DNA from: Vibrio sp. SNU_ST1
GTDB lineage: Bacteria > Pseudomonadota > Gammaproteobacteria > Enterobacterales > Vibrionaceae
Length of the DNA: 64,000 bases
NCBI RefSeq assembly: GCF_030563405.1
Contig: NZ_CP130748.1
Span: 2,666,001 to 2,730,000, forward strand
Reading direction: 5' to 3'
Position 1 is the first letter of the stretch, and every line of letters begins with the position of its first letter. Position numbers and translations under genes: made by a program. Shown here piece after piece: positions 62,970 through 64,000 of the stretch. The notes under the pieces are model-generated. The model saw only the letters and a program-made list of their open reading frames with translations, made no database searches and was not told where the DNA came from.

Positions 62970-63941
62970 ATGGATTGGAAAAACACATTTCAGCCGCTCG
63001 CTCATACGCAAAATGAATCGCTTCCAGATCTGATGATGACACACGTGTCAGACTGGAGTGCAATCACCATGATAGGCGATGACAAAAAGTCGTACCTACA
63101 AGGTCAAGTAACGTGCGATGTCGTCACTCTTCCTAATGATGAATCCACGTTAGGCGCGCATTGTGATGCGAAAGGAAAGGTTTGGAGTATCTTTCGTTTG
63201 TTCCACCACAATGGTGGCTACGCTCTTATGCAGCCTAAGTCTGCGATTGAAATCGAATTAGTTGAAATTAAAAAATACGCCGTATTCTCTAAGGTTGATA
63301 TCGAGCAAACGTCTGACGTTGTTATCGGTGTCATGGGCGCGTCAGCTGATCAATACATTGACTCGATTTCAGAAAGCCAAGGTAAAGTGCGTGTAATCTC
63401 TGGTGGTACAGCGGTTCAAGTCTCTGACAACCGTTGGGCTCTACTTGTTACGCAACAAGTAGCAAAAGCCTTGGTATCAAGCAGCACTGCAGAAAAAGTA
63501 TCAGAAGCGCTTTGGCAGTATCATGAAATTCTTGATGCTCAGCCGAACCTATCGAAAGCAGAGCAAAACGAACACATCCCTCAAGCACTCAACCTGCAAG
63601 CGATTGGCGGTATCAGCTTTTCAAAAGGCTGTTACACAGGTCAAGAAACGGTTGCTCGTGCTAAATACCGAGGCATGAACAAGCGTGAAATGCGCATTGT
63701 TTCTGGAACGAGTTCAGATGTATTGTCTCTAGAGAATACGATTGAACTAGAGCGCAGCGTAGGTGAGAACTGGCGCGGTGCAGGCCGACTATTAAACGTC
63801 TATCAATTTGCTGATAATAAGGCGATTGGTTTGATGGTGTTGCCAAACAACCTTGATGACGATGTTCAGCTTCGATTGACTGCGCAACCTGAGCAAATAT
63901 GGAACATTCTGCCACTGCCTTACAGCCTTGACGAAGAGTAG
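62970..63941 (+). CDS. ygfZ: Folate-binding iron-sulfur repair protein YgfZ
   Basis: 323 residues. GcvT-like fold with the YgfZ signature KGCYTGQETVARAKYRG near residue 220. It helps assemble or repair certain Fe-S proteins using tetrahydrofolate. ATG 62970 is chosen because AGGAAAG precedes it; upstream frame to 62778 is not homologous. Confidence 0.95.
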   Translation: MDWKNTFQPLAHTQNESLPDLMMTHVSDWSAITMIGDDKKSYLQGQVTCDVVTLPNDESTLGAHCDAKGKVWSIFRLFHHNGGYALMQPKSAIEIELVEIKKYAVFSKVDIEQTSDVVIGVMGASADQYIDSISESQGKVRVISGGTAVQVSDNRWALLVTQQVAKALVSSSTAEKVSEALWQYHEILDAQPNLSKAEQNEHIPQALNLQAIGGISFSKGCYTGQETVARAKYRGMNKREMRIVSGTSSDVLSLENTIELERSVGENWRGAGRLLNVYQFADNKAIGLMVLPNNLDDDVQLRLTAQPEQIWNILPLPYSLDEE

Positions 63942-63945
63942 CCAC

Positions 63946-64000
63946 GTGGAAACACTGATTACACAATGGTTGGATCAACAGCAGGTGGACTATCGCCTGC
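63946..64000 (+). CDS. Start of a further gene, partial
   Basis: GTG at 63946, four bases after the ygfZ stop, with AGAG before it, opens a frame METLITQWLDQQQVDYRL that continues past the window. The start resembles YbaK-type aminoacyl-tRNA deacylase proteins, but only 18 codons are visible, so the identity is a guess. Confidence 0.45.
   Translation, partial: METLITQWLDQQQVDYRL

Overview
The window is a chromosomal segment of a marine gammaproteobacterium, most probably a Vibrio. The evidence is protein-level similarity and gene order (relA-rlmD-barA, eno-pyrG-mazG, rpoS-nlpD-pcm-surE-truD-ispFD-ftsB, mutS-pncC-recA, alaS-lysC-csrA-tRNA, rpoE-rseABC-lepAB-rnc-era-recO-pdxJ-acpS). It also carries an oadGAB sodium pump and short Vibrio-style intergenic palindromes. 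Most of it is conserved housekeeping DNA. It is read from memory of families; no database search was run.

Layout. 1-4212: a minus-strand run of an MDR oxidoreductase, a YqaA-type membrane protein and the N-terminal 925 codons of an M16 peptidase lipoprotein. 4380-7593: oadGAB, a Na+-pumping oxaloacetate decarboxylase. 7968-9442: a tRNA operon with eight tRNA-Arg(ACG) and two tRNA-Ser(GCU), seven of the Arg genes in a tandem array. 9917-14190: csrA, lysC and alaS. 14441-28531: a cyclodextrin/maltodextrin utilisation locus. 28791-33151: recA, pncC and divergent mutS. 33302-40912: rpoS, nlpD, pcm, surE, truD, ispF, ispD, ftsB, eno. 40994-47525: pyrG, mazG, relA, rlmD. 47691-50504: barA-type hybrid kinase. 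50801-60083: acpS back to rpoE. 60472-64000: nadB, ygfX/sdhE, ygfZ and the first codons of one more gene.

The accessory part is the 14 kb sugar locus. It lies exactly between recA and alaS, where many gammaproteobacteria carry recX; no recX is visible. It resembles the cym/cgt cyclodextrin pathway of Klebsiella oxytoca. A secreted CGTase-like GH13 enzyme would act on starch outside the cell. A monomeric-porin-like barrel and a small lipoprotein would serve uptake across the outer membrane. A binding protein, two permeases and an ATPase would import the products, and a cytoplasmic cyclomaltodextrinase would cleave them. Regulation appears to use a TrmB-family regulator and probably CRP rather than MalT. 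Three members are unexpected: a full-length LpxD paralogue between the porin and lipoprotein genes, a ROK-fold protein that has lost its kinase motifs, and the TrmB regulator itself. Together they make this locus the best candidate for an incompletely described system.

The window also holds several global regulators: CsrA and the BarA-type kinase of the Csr cascade, RelA, RpoS, and RpoE with its anti-sigma partners. Regulatory DNA that can be read directly includes a LexA box filling the spacer of the recA promoter, a sigma-E-type promoter before rpoE, a strong tRNA promoter and many intrinsic terminators.
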